Positions 1 through 10,379 of a stretch of 64,000 nucleotides of DNA are shown here, in pieces. Numbering within the stretch: position 1 is the stretch's first letter; every line of letters begins with the position of its first letter. Source of the stretch: Serripes groenlandicus. Lineage: Eukaryota > Mollusca > Bivalvia > Cardiida > Cardiidae. The stretch lies in the NCBI GenBank assembly GCA_031761405.1, contig JASEVX010000011.1, forward strand, positions 14,815,609-14,879,608. Reading direction: 5' to 3'. Below the pieces are notes generated by a model, which was given only the letters and a program-made list of their open reading frames with translations, had not been told where the DNA came from and did no database searches. Position numbers and translations under genes: made by a program.

Positions 1-407
1 ACTGAAGACCACAGAAGACAAAAGTTCATATGTATACGTAATCCCACGAACGATTGTAGGCTGAAGACCACAGAAGACGAAAGTTCATATGTATGCGTAA
101 TCCCACGAACGATTGTAGGCTGAAGACCACAGAAGACGAAAGTTCATATGTATGCGTAATCCCACAAACGAATGTGAACTGAAGACCACAGAAGACGAAA
201 GTTCATATGTATACGTAATCCCACGAATGATTGTGAACTGAAGACCACAGAAGACGAAAGTTCATATGTATGCGTAATCCCACGAACGATTGTAGGCTGA
301 AGACCACAGAAGACGAAAGTTCATATGTATGCGTAATCCCACGAATGATTGTGAACTGAAGACCACAGAAGACGATAATTCATATGTATACGTATTGTGG
401 ACTGAAG
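1..407. repeat. 59-bp tandem array (about 7 copies)
   Basis: Seven head-to-tail copies of a 59-60 bp unit beginning CTGAAGACCACAGAAGACGA and ending with CCCACGAACGATTGT. Copies differ at a few positions (GTATGCGTAA or GTATACGTAA; GTAGG or GTGAA at the junction). The last copy, from about 355, is shortened. The array runs off the left edge, so its true length is unknown. A small open frame on the minus strand overlaps it but has no other support. Confidence 0.95.
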
Positions 408-547
408 CCGCTACGTTAATTTCTCTATAAAGCCTCCTTTTCTGATAGAGAAGGGGGAAAACGGCTGCCTGCAATACTATTGCATCAAAACATTTCCTTA
501 ATATACTATTGAATCGTTAAAGCACCACTGCGTGTTCAAATTGCCTC

Positions 548-690
548 CAGATTTTAATCAATTCACACAGAAACCTGGAAGTTCATTTTAAGGGTTGTTT
601 AGAATTGAATTCAATCTCGCTCTACAAGACATTTCACATTATAAACGCTCTGTCGATTTGATGCTACTTCAAACACAATCTCGAGGGCTT
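548..690 (+). repeat. Dispersed repeat, copy 1 (mate at 2905-3045)
   Basis: Shares an ordered set of motifs with 2905-3045: an ACC(T/C)GGAAG stretch, GTTTAG then AGAATTGAA, a CA(A/T)GACATTT segment, CATTATAAAC and GTGTCGATTT/CTGTCGATTT followed by ATGC. The family is not recognised. A TIR-B fragment directly follows it. Confidence 0.6.
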
Positions 691-843
691 GGCGTGAAAC
701 GGTTGTAACTTAAATTGGTATTTTTTTTACCAAGGTTAATCACCTCGCCGTAAAGTCTTTATAAGCGTTAAATCATTTTACTTGGTAAACATTGGAAATG
801 TAGGTGCCATTGCTCGTTCTGTTTACAAAGGGGTCAAAAAATA
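679..843. mobile_element. TIR-B MITE, truncated copy
   Basis: Begins TCTCGAGGGCTTGGCGTGAA and follows the TIR-B sequence through the poly-T, the GCCATTGCTCGTTCTG centre and TTTACAAAGGGGTCAAAA. It then loses the rest of the right arm. The full-length relatives are at 2411, 50882 and 62664. Confidence 0.85.
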
Positions 844-869
844 TCTAGGGAAATTTAAGCTACGGACTT

Positions 870-1425
870 TCTCCATAAATTAGCTTCTAATTGTTAAATA
901 GAGTGGAATGCATTGTGGCAAACGGGGAATTTTCGACATGAAGAGCAATATTTTCTTTTGGCAGTGTCATAACAAGTTGCAGGCTGCAGATGCATTAACA
1001 TGCATTTGAAAATGGGAAGGGTAACGTTCATGATGACCACCATTAGACTGGCGTTCCTCGAGGCGATTATGAGGAAATATGATTTAAATGTCGTTTAACT
1101 TTTTATAATCCGCGCAAAGTGAACTGCAGCACACGGAATATATTTCAATACCAGTTTTACAGTTTATTACACAAATACTGTCGATTTTGGAAACGTTTCG
1201 GACGAATACGCGCAATATCTAGACACTAACATGTATGTTTTTGATACAAATTTTTAAAACGTTTATGGAAAAAAAATAATCTCTGGGTCTCTTTTTCATG
1301 AATAATTTCTTAATCGTTAGAATCTACAAAAAAAGGCGCATTGTGATCAATGTTTTCTCTTAACTCTTTCCACAAGCTTCATGCTCCATTTTGTTTTAAT
1401 GTAGGTACAAAACACTAAATAAATT
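870..1425. other. Unannotated AT-rich stretch
   Basis: No open frame, tandem repeat or family member that I recognise. A piece around 905-960 has the flavour of a very decayed TIR-C copy (GTGGCAAACGGGG), but it is too weak to call. Confidence 0.5.
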
Positions 1426-1427
1426 CC

Positions 1428-1862
1428 TTCTTTGTTTCCATGTAAATCGACCAGTTTCAGTCCTCAATTCTCAATGTCATATATTCAATGCATTTTGGTG
1501 ATGGTATACACTCATTTCTACGCAAACAAAGTTGTTTTAGCGATTATTTGGCTCTATATCAGCATGACAGCGGAAGTATTTGGCGTAATTTGACCTTTAA
1601 GTTATATATTTTCTTAATCGCAATACCTGTATAACTAGTATTTCTTTTCTATTCCTTCTAGGATTGTAGTACATGCCCTTTTCATCTTTTTTTGTTTTAT
1701 GCAAGAAAGAATTCCCCAGGCGAAAATGGTTACCGTCATTTTGGACCAAATCTGGCCCGGACAAAACCGGCATTCTATACTTTCACTTTCAAACAAGGTC
1801 AAAATACTAAAAATGATCAAATCAATCATTTCCAGTGCATCCTGTACACATGCCCTTTTCAT
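1428..1862 (+). repeat. Dispersed repeat, rearranged copy (mate at 58745-59185)
   Basis: Two blocks match the copy near 59 kb. Block C (1478-1605) contains CATATATTCAATGCATT and GGCGTAATTTGACCT. Block B (1695-1862) contains TTTTATGCAAGAAAGAATTC, then AAAATGGTTACCGTCATTTT and TGATCAAATCAATCATTTCC. Here the order is A-C-B, whereas near 59 kb it is A-B-C, as expected if the parent was a tandem repeat. Short open frames in block B are not shared between the copies. Confidence 0.75.
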
Positions 1863-1871
1863 CTTTCTTTG

Positions 1872-2090
1872 TTTTATCCGGAGTTTACGCCGCTTTCAGC
1901 ATGATTCCAGTAAAGTCTAGGCGACAGTTCACTTATGCATGTTCCATGCGTAATAAAACCAGAATCCGGCTTGGAAATGTACCTTGCCACAAACACACTC
2001 CACCCATGGCCGTCGTCGCGACTGTGGATGTGGACCACTGGATGATGGTTCAAAATCCCCGACGCTAACTATACTCGGCCACGTCGGATT
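1872..2090 (-). mobile_element. SINE-3-like relic
   Basis: Reads on the minus strand. The 3' end appears as GTTTACGCCGCTTTCAGCAT and GGCGACAGTTCACTTATGCAT, the body as GTACCTTGCCAC and CACTCCACCCATGGCCGT, and the head as CCCCGACGCTAAC. The sequence is strongly decayed. Confidence 0.65.
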
Positions 2091-2132
2091 CCTTGGCTCA
2101 CTTGAGCACTCATTACTTTATACGTGTCAGCT

Positions 2133-2400
2133 TATGAATACCCCCGTCAAAACCAACATGGTGGCCCGTGCGTAATGTATCGATCCAGATCAGCCTGCGC
2201 AGTCCGCGCAGCCTGATCCGGACCGACACATTTCGTCTCAGGTGGATAGGGCTATAGAGTTATGATTCCTGAATCAGAAAATCCACAGGAGGCGAAAAGT
2301 GACTATCCGGGTAAGCCTGCGCGGCATGCTTAGTCTGATCTGGGTCGATACTTTACGCAGAGGCCATAATGTTGGTTTTCTCGCGGGACGGCTCACATAT
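2133..2400 (+). mobile_element. TIR-A MITE, near full length
   Basis: The left end is damaged (CCCCGTCAAAACCAACATGG in place of the usual GAGCCGTCCCGCGAG start). The rest matches: GTAATGTATCGATCCAGATC, CAGCCTGCGCAGTCCGCGCA, ATAGAGTTATGATTCCTGAA, CAGGAGGCGAAAAGTG and the right end GGTTTTCTCGCGGGACGGCT. It encodes nothing; such elements move with enzymes supplied in trans. Confidence 0.9.
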
Positions 2401-2410
2401 ACATGAAGAC

Positions 2411-2665
2411 ATATCGAGGGCTTGGTGTGAAACGGTTGTAACTAAAATTGGTATTTTTTTACTAAGGTTTATCACCTCGCCATAAAGTCTTTATAAGCGT
2501 TAACTAATTTTTCTTGGTAAACAATGGAAATTTAGGTGCCATTGCTCGTTCTGAGCACATGGCATCTAAATTTGCATTGTTTACAAAGGGGTCAAAATTG
2601 CCCCTAAACAAGGGTTTTCAAAATAGGTTTTTAGTTACAACCGTTTCACGCCAAGCCCTCGATAT
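2411..2665. mobile_element. TIR-B MITE, complete
   Basis: 255-bp inverted-repeat element. It starts ATATCGAGGGCTTGGTGTGA and ends with the mirror CACGCCAAGCCCTCGATAT. The internal arms also pair (GGTGCCATTGCTCGTTCTGA against GAGCACATGGCATC), so the single strand could fold along nearly its whole length. TA on each side suggests a TA target duplication. Confidence 0.93.
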
Positions 2666-2720
2666 TTTGATGCCGCAGAGTCGTCAGCTGCTAATATGTT
2701 GTATGCGGGGAAAGGGTTAA
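2666..2720 (+). mobile_element. TIR-C MITE, right-end fragment
   Basis: GCAGAGTCGTCAGCTGCTAA followed by TGTTGTATGCGGGGAAAGGG and TTAAA is the right terminus of TIR-C. It directly abuts the TIR-B copy, so TIR-B may have inserted into a TIR-C. Confidence 0.7.
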
Positions 2721-2904
2721 AATGACGCCATCCAAAATAAAATTCAATTAAAACATGTTGTTATGCCTCGGCCAAAAATAAACCAAAAGCGTCCAACAAA
2801 TAAACAGTTCTAAAATAGTTTAAATAGCAATATTATTTTCCAAATTGGTGAAATTATGTTATTAAAATCGTCTGCTGTAAATGTGTTGTTTGTTGTGGAA
2901 GCGT

Positions 2905-3045
2905 AAATAAATTGGCAAACAAACCCGGAAGCTGATTTTGAAACGTGTTTAGGTAGAATTGAATATTTCACTACATGACATTTTCCATTATAAACTGGGG
3001 TGTCGATTTCATGCATCCGTGAACACGATACGATCTGAATAAACA
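2905..3045 (+). repeat. Dispersed repeat, copy 2 (mate at 548-690)
   Basis: Contains ACAAACCCGGAAGCTGATTT, then GTTTAGGTAGAATTGAA, CATTTTCCATTATAAAC and GTGTCGATTTCATGC, colinear with copy 1. The 94-residue minus-strand open frame across it is not preserved in copy 1, so it is not treated as a gene. Confidence 0.6.
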
Positions 3046-3049
3046 ACTT

Positions 3050-3868
3050 TCCTAGAAACAGTGCGTGCAGTATCATCTTCATTAAGCTCTTCACGCATAC
3101 TACAATTCAACAGCAGACGAGTTTCAAAACATCTCGATAAATCTAAGGATTATTAATTAAACTCAAGTATGATTTAAAACAAGAAATATCTTTAAAAAAG
3201 ATAAACGGTGATCAATATGAGAAAACACGTCACATGACTGGCGATTACGCGAAGCTTCCAAGAGGTGTATAAGTTTCAATTGACGATAAATAACTGAAAA
3301 CTTATCATGTTTCAAAAATAATTAATATTTTGCTCTTAGATATTATATTTCATACGTTTTCACTGATTTCTTTCACTGAACGTTATTTCTTAAAAAAGAC
3401 AATTAAAGGGTAGTATGCAGAACATTACATTTTAAAACTTCACCTTATTAGTGCCTCTCGTAGGATCGCCAACTTAACTATGAACCAATAATCAAAACGT
3501 TTCATTTCCTTTATGTCTTGTAATTAACCACATACTTACCACGATACCACGATACTTATCTCACTAACTAGTTAACTACATACTTATCACGATACTTTAT
3601 TTGATTGGTCTACGATCTAGATCATTTTTTTAACCTCTAGGTCAAAACTAAGGTTTAACAGCTATCGCCGGAAAAAAAGATGGACATTTATTTGGAAAAG
3701 GTCGTCTTCTATAGATGCGCCATATTGCGTTTGCAGGCAGGATTAATTCATATACCCAGGAGCAGTTCTTATTATGTTCTCAAATTGTTTATATGAAGTG
3801 AAAAACTATCAGTAGAAGTTTTGAAGTTCAGGTTTACATCGATTGTGAAGCCAGCTTTATGCTTATAA
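3050..3868. other. Unannotated AT-rich stretch
   Basis: No coding signal seen. Around 3530-3595 the words CATACTTACCACGATAC and CATACTTATCACGATAC repeat about 55 bp apart, a small local duplication. Confidence 0.5.
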
Positions 3869-3870
3869 TT

Positions 3871-4106
3871 GAGCCGTCCGGCGAGAAAACCAACATTATG
3901 GACTCTGCGTTATATATCGACCCAGATTAACCTGAGCAGTCCGCGTAGGCTAATCCGGGCCGACACAATCCGTCTCAGGGGAATAGAGGTATAGAGTGAT
4001 GATTCCTGAAACAGAAAATCCACATGAGGCTGAAATGGTCTACCCGTATAAGCCTGCGCGGCCTGCTAAGGCTGATCCACAATGTTGGTAGTCTCGCGGG
4101 ACGGCT
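3871..4106 (+). mobile_element. TIR-A MITE
   Basis: Left end GAGCCGTCCGGCGAGAAAAC and right end GTCTCGCGGGACGGCT. The interior carries the CCGACACAATCCGTCTCAGG and GATTCCTGAAACAGAAAATC family motifs. The segment between GGCTGATCC and CACAATGTTGG is deleted, which shortens the right arm. Confidence 0.92.
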
Positions 4107-4195
4107 AAATTATTAATCACGCTCGACGACTGCTTCCTGGAGACGTAACCAGTACTCGCGACGTTTGTGTGGGAACATCCCAAAGGTAGAGCCCG

Positions 4196-4266
4196 TTCAT
4201 CACGGGATTCGAACTCGGGACCTTTGGTGCGAGAGGGCGACGGTCTATCACTGCACCACTGTCGTA
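4196..4266 (-). other. tRNA-like SINE head
   Basis: The minus strand reads GACAGTGGTGCAGTGATAGA (A-box-like) followed about 35 bp later by CCGAGTTCGAATCCCGTGAT (a good B box). These are RNA polymerase III promoter boxes in tRNA spacing. The acceptor ends do not pair well, so this is a tRNA-derived head rather than a tRNA gene. Confidence 0.55.
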
Positions 4267-4554
4267 TAATACTGATGCAATTTGTGTTAAAAGCTGACTA
4301 CACTACAGGGTCGTCTATAAATGACCTTATACACATAAATACTTCAATGAGCACGTGCTCGGAAATCGCACGATTTCAAAAACGCCCGTGCTATACAATT
4401 TGGGCACTCGACACTCATCGATTGTCTATATCGTTTGTTTATATGGGTTATCTTACCTATTTTATACCGAACGATTTTGGTAAGCGACATTTTGATTGAC
4501 TGGCACAAAGGTTCAACCTGAGCAGACGTGTTTTGTGAAGTCATTATATCTAAA

Positions 4555-4701
4555 TTAGCCGTCTCGCGAGAAAAGCAACATTATGGCCTCTGCGTAATGT
4601 ATCGACCCTGATCAGCCTTAGCTCCCGCGCAGGCTTAGCCAGGTCTGGATTGATACATTATGCAGAGGCCATACTGTTGGTTTTCTCGCGAGGCATCTCA
4701 A
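4555..4701. mobile_element. TIR-A MITE, short palindromic form
   Basis: A 147-bp derivative with both arms retained: GCCGTCTCGCGAGAAAAGCA on the left and GGTTTTCTCGCGAGGCATCT on the right, with GCCTCTGCGTAATGTATCGA mirrored by TGATACATTATGCAGAGGCC. The central 100 bp found in longer copies is absent, leaving a near-perfect foldback. Confidence 0.9.
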
Positions 4702-4884
4702 ATGCGAGCGAGTGAAGTTAATGTCTGATCTTCATGAGATCGATATTGATGCAGGGTGGTAAATCATCGTACACATGAGAGAGTGTTCATCACAGGAAAA
4801 TTCTCCTCTTTTAAAACTATTAAAAGGACCTCTGCTATAGGGGAACCAGAGCTGGCCTTTAACAGAGCAAAGATGTAAACCTTT

Positions 4885-5050
4885 CAAACATGCAGACGTA
4901 CTTTTCCTTATCTGAAGCAGACGGCTTTTGAAAACATTGCAGCAAAAAGAAAAAAATCTCCTTATTCAATAAGCATACTTTCATTTATAGATATTTTTGA
5001 TATTTTGGCATAGACAGTTCTCAAAGTCTTCTGCTGCAGAAGTGCGACAT
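4885..5050 (+). mobile_element. TIR-C MITE, diverged
   Basis: GAAGCAGACGGCTTTTGAAA on the left and AAAGTCTTCTGCTGCAGAAG on the right, with TTTCATTTATAGATATTTTT between them, match the TIR-C interior. The TTAACCC tips are eroded. Confidence 0.65.
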
Positions 5051-5057
5051 GTCTGAC

Positions 5058-5455
5058 TGTCCAATATCCTCCGCAATCTCAAGGTCACGTCTTCTTTCCA
5101 GTATCCTCCTCTTTCTCAAGGTCGCGGAGTCTTATTTCAAATTTCCTTTTCTATCTCAAAGTCACGAGGTTTTGTTTCCAATATCCTCCACTATCTCAAG
5201 GTCAAGAAGTCTTGTTTCGAATATCCTCCTCTATCTCAAGGTCACGGAATCTTCTTTCGAATATCCTCCTCTATCTCAAGGTCTCGAAGTTTTCTTTCCA
5301 ATATCCTCCTCTATCTCAAGGTCACGAAGCCTTCTTTCCAATGCCCTCCTCTTTCTCAAGGTCACGAAGTCTTCTTTCTAATATCCTCCTGTTTCTCAAG
5401 GTCACGGAGTATTATTTATTTCCAATATCCTCCTCTATCTCAAGGTCACGAAGTT
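5058..5455. repeat. 40-bp tandem array (about 10 copies)
   Basis: The unit CTATCTCAAGGTCACGAAGT plus CTTCTTTCCAATATCCTCCT repeats at exactly 40 bp between 5221, 5261, 5301 and 5381. Copies vary in GTCACG/GTCGCG/GTCTCG and in TTTCCA/TTTCGA. Open frames of 81 and 110 residues here are by-products of the repeat. Confidence 0.95.
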
Positions 5456-5814
5456 AATTATATTATATGGACCTTCGGTTTTAGCATTACTCTATATATA
5501 CATACAAAAAGCCAACACAATGGTGATTGGTCAACTATTTTAATATTGAACTATTCTAATTGGTTTCAAGACTGTTTTTTACCCGCTTCCGAAGATATTT
5601 TAGTCGTGCCATGACGTTTCCATGATAAAAAGTTCGCCACTAATATGAACCATAATGTTATCCCGTTACCGTTTAATCATATGTAATGTTACTTTCGTAT
5701 TCTCGACGGGTTCTGGCCGGAAGCCACCACACCCACATGAGCCGCGTATAGCTATGTATGAACTTATATATATTAAACGTCTATTGAGAAAAGATATTTC
5801 AGCCTATTATATCA

Positions 5815-5950
5815 ATCACATATATACATACATACACATATATACATACATACACATATATACATATATACATACATACACATATATACATACATACGCA
5901 TATATACATACATACATACACATAATTACATACATACACATATGTACTAA
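5815..5950. repeat. CATA/CACATATA microsatellite
   Basis: Irregular runs of ATACATACATACACATATAT. It produces the tyrosine, isoleucine and histidine-rich part of a 131-residue open frame that has no other coding character. Confidence 0.9.
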
Positions 5951-6545
5951 CAGACACATTCATGCGGACGGTGAAGAAACTGCGCTTCTGGCAGAAACAC
6001 TAAGACTCGAAATCTCAGGCCATGGCTCATCTTTAAAATATTTGATATGACTCGATCTGGGATCACCCTCTAATAATTAGTAATTTCCCATGTTTCCACA
6101 ATGTTTTCAACTTTATTTAAATATCAACCTTTTTCAAATGCAAAATTTATTGTTTTTTGGCTAAGGGTGAAAGACGTTTTCTGTCACTTATAGATTAATA
6201 TATCAAAGAAGGTAATAGGTCAGTTTTATGAAATAAATTGTCGAGCGACACTGTCAGATCAACAAATTGGACGAAATTGGGCGACAATCCCTTGGGCATA
6301 GCACGGTCACTTTAACATTCATAGCAGCTACAGTACAACTAACACAGGCGAAAAGGGTCTCTTATGACTTCCCCGTTTTGGGCGGCGTAAAAGAGGTTGT
6401 AAAGGTGACTCGAATGAAATGTTAACGTGGTATAATTTATAATAATTGAAATAATGTTTAAAAACGGCGTAAAAACCAATATAAAAACATATCTTATAAC
6501 TGTAGACAGGCAGTGAATTATCTGATGAGAGGTTATCCCTTTCAC

Positions 6546-6856
6546 ACATACATCCTAGACGCTTTCTGACGTCTCTACAGCAAACGACATTTAAAAACAT
6601 AGGGGCAAATGGAGAAATCGTTCATAATGAGCCATTTCTACATTTTCCACAATGATTTAAACTCTATCTAGTATTCAAACTCTCATTTATAGAGATGTAT
6701 CATTATTTTAGCAAAGCTGTTTTCCAAAATCGTCTTCTGCAGATTTGTTGTTTGTGAGTTCACGAACGGTGTGAATCGTTGGAGTATTTCCATAATGTAT
6801 GTAGATTTTAGCAGGGTCTTTTGCTGCAGATTTGTTGCATGTGGTAAAGGGTTTAA
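6546..6856 (+). mobile_element. TIR-C MITE, diverged, with a second right end
   Basis: The left part GCTTTCTGACGTCTCTACAG leads to a GAGAAATCGTTCATAATGAG core. A right end, AAATCGTCTTCTGCAGATTT, is followed about 80 bp later by another, GGTCTTTTGCTGCAGATTTG then GTGGTAAAGGGTTTAA. This suggests two overlapping insertions or a local duplication of the end. Confidence 0.6.
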
Positions 6857-7667
6857 GGATTCATTGGTTCATCTGAGTCTCCACAATACACAAGTGCAGT
6901 GAGGCCACACTTCCCCAAAGATAAAAGTTTATAAAATTATGTTTTTTAATAAGCAATCTTTAACGACAGGAACCGAGTCATATCGGATAAACTCGCAAAC
7001 TGAATTTTGACAAGAGATAAAAATAAAGATAAGTAGTCCGTTTCTGGTATGTGACAGACTTCCGTAATAGCTCCAAATTCGAAGGTGTAAACAGTTCCTT
7101 ATGGAATCTTCTTTACATTCTAGGGTTTAAAAATAGCTGATTTGGAAAGGGAGTTGGTAATGAGATTTATCCCGAAGAAAGAGGGTTTTGTCTTAATCCA
7201 ATTTCGGTTCCACACAGCCTGTATACGCAAATTCTTTGCTTCAAAACCAGACTAGACTATTTGCAATGTACAATATATTCCTATTTTCATCAAGCTTCTA
7301 TTCTTGCAAATAATTCGGAAACGTTTATCTCTGCCAGCCCGACGATTATGTGTTAATGTTTTCACACTGTAAAAATATATCTTCACAGGTGAACGTGTTT
7401 TGACATTAATTAGAACCAATTATCTCCTCGATGAAATCTAGTAGCTGTATAAAACAAATCAGCTTCTTGAACAGAACTATAAATATTATGGAGCAATGTG
7501 TTTTGTAATTAGAACTTCTGATGTAATTAAACGGTGTTTTCTGTATTTATATTAACCATAAGAAAATCGAACCCAGGGAGTTCGCGACCAGAGAAGATTA
7601 AGATCAGTGCGCACCTCCGTACAGTCCTTGCAGTTTCTTTTCTTTTTACAATCTGGAATTTGGAACC

Positions 7668-7812
7668 GGGCGTCGCGGGATCGATCCCTAGTGACCGCGG
7701 TGGAGTGCCAATGGACAAGGCGCATGTCCTAGCATGGTACTGGTTATGAATAAATGTCCATCGCGCCGTGATATAACTGAACTATTGTTGAAAATGGCGC
7801 AAGACCTAAATA
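7668..7812 (+). mobile_element. SINE-3-like fragment
   Basis: GCGTCGCGGGATCGATCCCT is a decayed B-box region. GGTGGAGTGCCAATGGACAA and CGCGCCGTGATATAACTGAA, then TTGTTGAAAATGGCGCAAGA, follow the SINE body and 3' end. The CAAT-rich tail is lost. Confidence 0.65.
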
Positions 7813-7973
7813 CAATACACTTTTCGAAATATTGTCGAACAAGTATCAGTCATGAATAAAAGGCGACCAAACAAGTGTGCATATAACCGTTATTGCTATT
7901 AAAAACAAATCCGACTAAGTCAGGGTTTTCATCGTTGACTTTTGACGGTGTTGCTATTAAAAAATGGAAATCC

Positions 7974-8240
7974 TTTATTAGTCGCCCGCCTCTTTAGTTA
8001 GTCTATATTTGTATTCGTTGTTCATATTTCACATGGGAGGACGAGTTGTGATTAGGATAATATTATGTTAATGCCTTAAACATATTACGGTTATTAGTTG
8101 TGATACATTTGAAAAGAAATTCATGTTTCAAATGTTTTAAGTTTATGTTTGATTAACCAAGTTATGCAGTTTGTTTAATGGTGTTTACGATTTATTTACT
8201 CGTCCCCGATTAAACTTGCAACACAGTGTTCAACATATGT
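7974..8240 (+). repeat. Dispersed repeat with mate at 11605-11840
   Basis: Both copies carry ATTAGTCGCC at the left, then ACATGGGAG, a TGATTAG stretch, a CTTAAACATATTAC or CTTGAACATATTAC stretch and ATGTTTTAAGT in the same order. The family is not recognised, and no coding frame spans both copies. Confidence 0.6.
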
Positions 8241-8628
8241 TCACGTATTATTTCAAAATCAGAATAAAACAACGTCACTTTCTCTTGTTAATTGTAGTTT
8301 TTCATTACTGAGCGTTCACCTACCTACTGACGTCACCCATCATATTACGTTATTGTGTGGGGTTATAATTTGTCCTCAGCGACACAGCTGTTTGATCAGC
8401 AAATACAACATTTGCTTGAACAACAGAAACTTTTCTGTCAGATTTTTTTTACTTTTTTTCTTTTTAATATGGTCTTTTAGTCTGTACTACAGTTTGCTGT
8501 TGGCGTTCTTGTGGTTTTAGTCTGATTTTGTACAAACTCCGATTCAGCAACTTTTGTCCCAAACTGTGATTTAGAAAATGGGTGAACCCTCGCCAATCTG
8601 AAAATGCTTCCTACGGATTTGTGTATTT
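8240..8628. other. Unannotated stretch
   Basis: No repeats, RNA genes or protein-like frames noticed. It contains short poly-T runs near 8445-8465. Confidence 0.4.
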
Positions 8629-8760
8629 ATTCAGAGCTCTAGATAACGTGCATTTTTCATGTTCTAGAATCTTTGTTTGACATTCAAACCCTATGTTGTG
8701 GGTACTCAAAAGAATTGTCTCAGACGATTCTTTTGAGTACCCACAACATAGGATTTGGTT
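8629..8760. mobile_element. Hairpin element (mate near 46 kb)
   Basis: 8689-8752 is a 64-bp near-perfect palindrome: CCTATGTTGTGGGTACTCAA on the left is mirrored by TTGAGTACCCACAACATAGG on the right, with almost no loop. The left flank TCAGAGCTCTAGATAACGTG resembles TCAGAGCTTTAGATAAGGGA near 46017, so the repeat unit extends beyond the hairpin. Confidence 0.8.
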
Positions 8761-8764
8761 GAGT

Positions 8765-9270
8765 TATAAGAGAGATATTGTAGGGAAAGACCAGTTTACT
8801 CACTCTTATCTAGTATTCTAATTTATCAAGATGTATCCGCTTAGGTTTAAATTAATGGATTGGTATCGAAAAATGTATAGCACGGTAAAGTTACTTGAAT
8901 ATGCAGGCTCAACTTTATCTATGATGTAATATCTGCACATTGCTGTTTTAGGAATTGAGGTTATGACATTTGTTGTACGACAACTGGGATTGGATGACAG
9001 TGTTTATCTGACCTTCAAATAACCCCGTCTTACGAAGATAATATTAATTAAGTGGCTGTCTGTAAAAGTGGTGTTTATTCTGTCTATCTGTCTATAAATC
9101 GGCTGGAAAGTCCAAACACTCTGTCGTTTATATGGGTATAAAAATATCGTTGAAGTAAAAGTTTTTTTCCCACAAACAAAAGAACTGCAGCAAACATCGG
9201 GAATATCTATATATCTTATATGTTGATTTAATTTGAGAATTTGTTCTTCATGAGCTCATGAATCATTTGT
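8765..9270. other. Unannotated stretch
   Basis: AT-rich and without identified features. Confidence 0.4.
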
Positions 9271-9273
9271 ATT

Positions 9274-9332
9274 TGCATTACGCAGAGTCCATAATGTTGG
9301 TTTCCTCGTGGAATGGCTCAAATGGGTTTGCA
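9274..9332 (+). mobile_element. TIR-A MITE, right-end fragment
   Basis: ATTACGCAGAGTCCATAATG followed by TTGGTTTCCTCGTGGAATGG and CTCAAAT is a bare right terminus. The rest of the element is missing. Confidence 0.8.
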
Positions 9333-9334
9333 CT

Positions 9335-10155
9335 GTCAGTCTTTTGCAAAACCTTTATCATTGTTTATAGCTTATTATCTCATGTTTAAAAGTTTGACCG
9401 CGCTCTTGCTACAAGAACTTGATTTTAATCGTGTGGCATTGTCATGGACGTTTGACTTCCACATCGAAAAATGTGTTGTTGCTACGCATTGGACATTATT
9501 ACACTTTTAATCAAAGTACTTTTCTAATGGAACGTGATTTTTAGAGTGATGTCGGCCTGGTGTAGATTGGGGGTAATGGTGTTTATGAAAGGTATGAACT
9601 GACCATTACATGGCTATGGTGTGTGGATTGGAACAAACGAGAGAAAAAAGGTTCCAAAATAATACAAACAAAATATTTAATTCGTTAAAACTTCTTTATT
9701 TTGCTACAGTTTTAGATTACGTAAAACACTGTTTAAAAATAAATAAATAAAACAATTAGATTATGAAATCACACAAGTACGTGTTGTTTAGTTAATACTG
9801 TTATAGTATATCATTTCGAAGGTACGCCTTTATCAGTAGAATACAATGAAACAAATATATAAATAAAACCACTTCAAAATGGCTCACACCTTGACATAAA
9901 ATGTATATGTGCATATTAGTAAGTTGCTGCCCATGGAATATAAGTGCACTTATAGAAAATCGTGTTGATTTCCATTGGACATTATTGTACGTTTAGAAAA
10001 GAAAGTGCTACAGGCCTCGGGACATATTAAGTATATCAATTTACTTTAGTACGCTTGGTACCAGATTAGATTGTATCCACTGATGAGTTTCAACGTGGGG
10101 CTTCTGGGAAACCATCCTTAGAGTGTTCATGACAACATAGATATTTGTCTGGTAA
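9335..10155. other. Unannotated stretch
   Basis: No family member or plausible coding exon recognised. The 65-residue frame at 9313-9510 starts inside the MITE end and has no other support. The words CATTGGACATTATT recur at 9488 and 9972. Confidence 0.4.
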
Positions 10156-10157
10156 GC

Positions 10158-10376
10158 ATATGAGCCGTTCCGAGAGAAAACGAACATTGTGGACTCTGCG
10201 TGCGTACGGTATCGACCCGGATCAGCCTAGGCATGCTAATCCGGGCAGACACTTCTCGCCTCCTGTGTATTTTTTGTTTCAGGAACCATTACTTTCTACC
10301 TCTTCTCCCCTGAGAAGGAATGTGTCGGCCCGGATAAGCCATAATGTTGGTTTTCTCGTGGAACGGCTCATATGAA
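10158..10376 (-). mobile_element. TIR-A MITE, reverse orientation
   Basis: TATGAGCCGTTCCGAGAGAA at the left and GGTTTTCTCGTGGAACGGCT at the right. The interior reads TTCTCGCCTCCTGTGTATTT and TCAGGAACCATTACTTTCTA, which is the reverse complement of the family centre. The open frame across it is a MITE artefact. Confidence 0.9.
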
Positions 10377-10379
10377 TTC

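Noticed and set aside
5049..5457. 110 and 81-residue frames of serine, leucine and isoleucine-rich repeats
   Set aside because: Produced by the 40-bp array; both are interrupted when the phase shifts.
9313..9510. 65-residue ORF
   Set aside because: Starts within a TIR-A terminus and shows no recognised motif.
10145..10375. 76-residue ORF with many charged residues
   Set aside because: Entirely inside a TIR-A MITE.
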